Shown here: positions 63,605 through 64,000 of the stretch, one piece after another
Position numbering within the stretch: position 1 is the stretch's first letter
Layout of the letters: every line of letters begins with the position of its first letter
Notes under the pieces: model-generated
Database searches by the model: none
What the model was told of the DNA's origin: nothing
The model's input: the letters and a program-made list of their open reading frames with translations, nothing else
Position numbers and translations under genes: made by a program
Source of the DNA: Lutraria lutraria
Taxonomy: Eukaryota > Mollusca > Bivalvia > Venerida > Mactridae
DNA: 64,000 nucleotides
Reading direction: 5' to 3'
Assembly (NCBI GenBank): GCA_964023205.1
Contig: OZ026843.1
Location: 6,619,029-6,683,028 of the forward strand

Positions 63605-64000
63605 CTTCTGAAAAGTTGAGATTTTCAGGGACTGGTCCATCGTCTTCAATGACAGAGATAAAACGTTGTGGTTGCGATGTGTGCTCCACAGGGAGATCAT
63701 TCAGAGACATTTCACTGTAACTCCACAAGTTACTGACAGGATTAATCACATTGATATTAACCTGTGATTGAGAATTGTACACACTTTTACGAGATAAGGA
63801 AGACCAGCTTTGACTTCTACTCCTGAATCCAGAATCCCCGCCAGTAGACACAGGTGTACTGTCGTACGACTTTGACTGAACGTGAATAATTTTTGTCTCT
63901 GATGGCGCGGTCTGAACTACAGGTTCCTCTGTAGCTTTTGTTAACTGTTCTTGTACCATTTGTTGAACAAATTGTTGCTGTTTTTGTTTTGAGGACAAGA
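63605..64000 (-). CDS. TANC: TANC exon 1 of window: Ser/Gln-rich N-terminal region (5' partial)
   Basis: The open frame runs off the right edge, so the exon or its upstream part is incomplete. The codon at 63998 is TTG (Leu), not a start. It encodes residues 1-131, rich in Gln, Ser and charged residues and without a recognised domain; a QKQQQ stretch and several Ser/Arg clusters suggest disorder. The donor is GAAG|GTAATT at 63605/63604, leaving one base (phase 1). That base joins the RING exon to make GAT (Asp). Assignment to TANC rests on this phase match and the shared strand across a 21.5-kb intron, so it is less certain than the later exons. Confidence 0.72.

Overview
The window is non-coding-rich, AT-rich animal DNA, most likely from a bivalve or related mollusc. 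This rests on spliced genes with GT-AG introns, many tRNA-derived SINEs and short inverted-repeat elements, and tail motifs such as the 'gcgacgttaaaccc' type that I associate with molluscan repeats. The taxon is an inference and the species cannot be fixed from the sequence.

One protein-coding gene is clearly present: the minus-strand ortholog of vertebrate TANC1/TANC2 and Drosophila rolling pebbles (rols). I assembled 20 exons by hand between 14104 and the right edge of the window. Every junction is GT-AG and every phase matches. The joined frame is open for 1602 codons plus a stop, and it is still open at the window edge, so the N-terminus is missing. The domain order is: disordered Ser/Gln-rich N-terminus; C3HC4 RING finger; long low-complexity linker; P-loop (STAND-type) NTPase with Walker A and B; winged or helical region; ankyrin repeats; TPR repeats; and a very short tail ending ETAL, a class I PDZ-ligand pattern. 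The RING resembles the insect rols7 layout rather than vertebrate TANC. In flies rols7 is a scaffold for myoblast fusion, and vertebrate TANCs are postsynaptic scaffolds, so a membrane-associated scaffold role is inferred here. Introns are 0.35-2.9 kb, except two long ones of 8.9 kb (29913-38841) and 21.5 kb (42080-63604). A roughly 2.3 kb 3' UTR probably runs to a polyadenylation signal near 11782.

Layout by region: 1-3870, a 1578-bp tandem duplication (about 2.5 copies). 3970-8400, intergenic DNA with several inverted-repeat elements, a SINE, one possible orphan exon and an ETS/CCAAT promoter-like cluster. 8418-11625, a 50-bp satellite array. 11770-64000, the TANC gene. The long introns are filled with dispersed repeats: at least four inverted-repeat families, three of which I could pair between copies; tRNA-derived SINEs; a 1.45-kb element with seven internal repeats and a terminal hairpin; and several micro- and minisatellites.

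No bacterial-type genes, CRISPR arrays, rRNA genes or intact transposase/reverse-transcriptase genes were seen. The points most worth following are the frame-neutral RING cassette exon, the short PDZ-like C-terminus, a palindromic element inside the probable 3' UTR, an exon-like open segment in an intron (26079-26321), and the organisation of the satellite.
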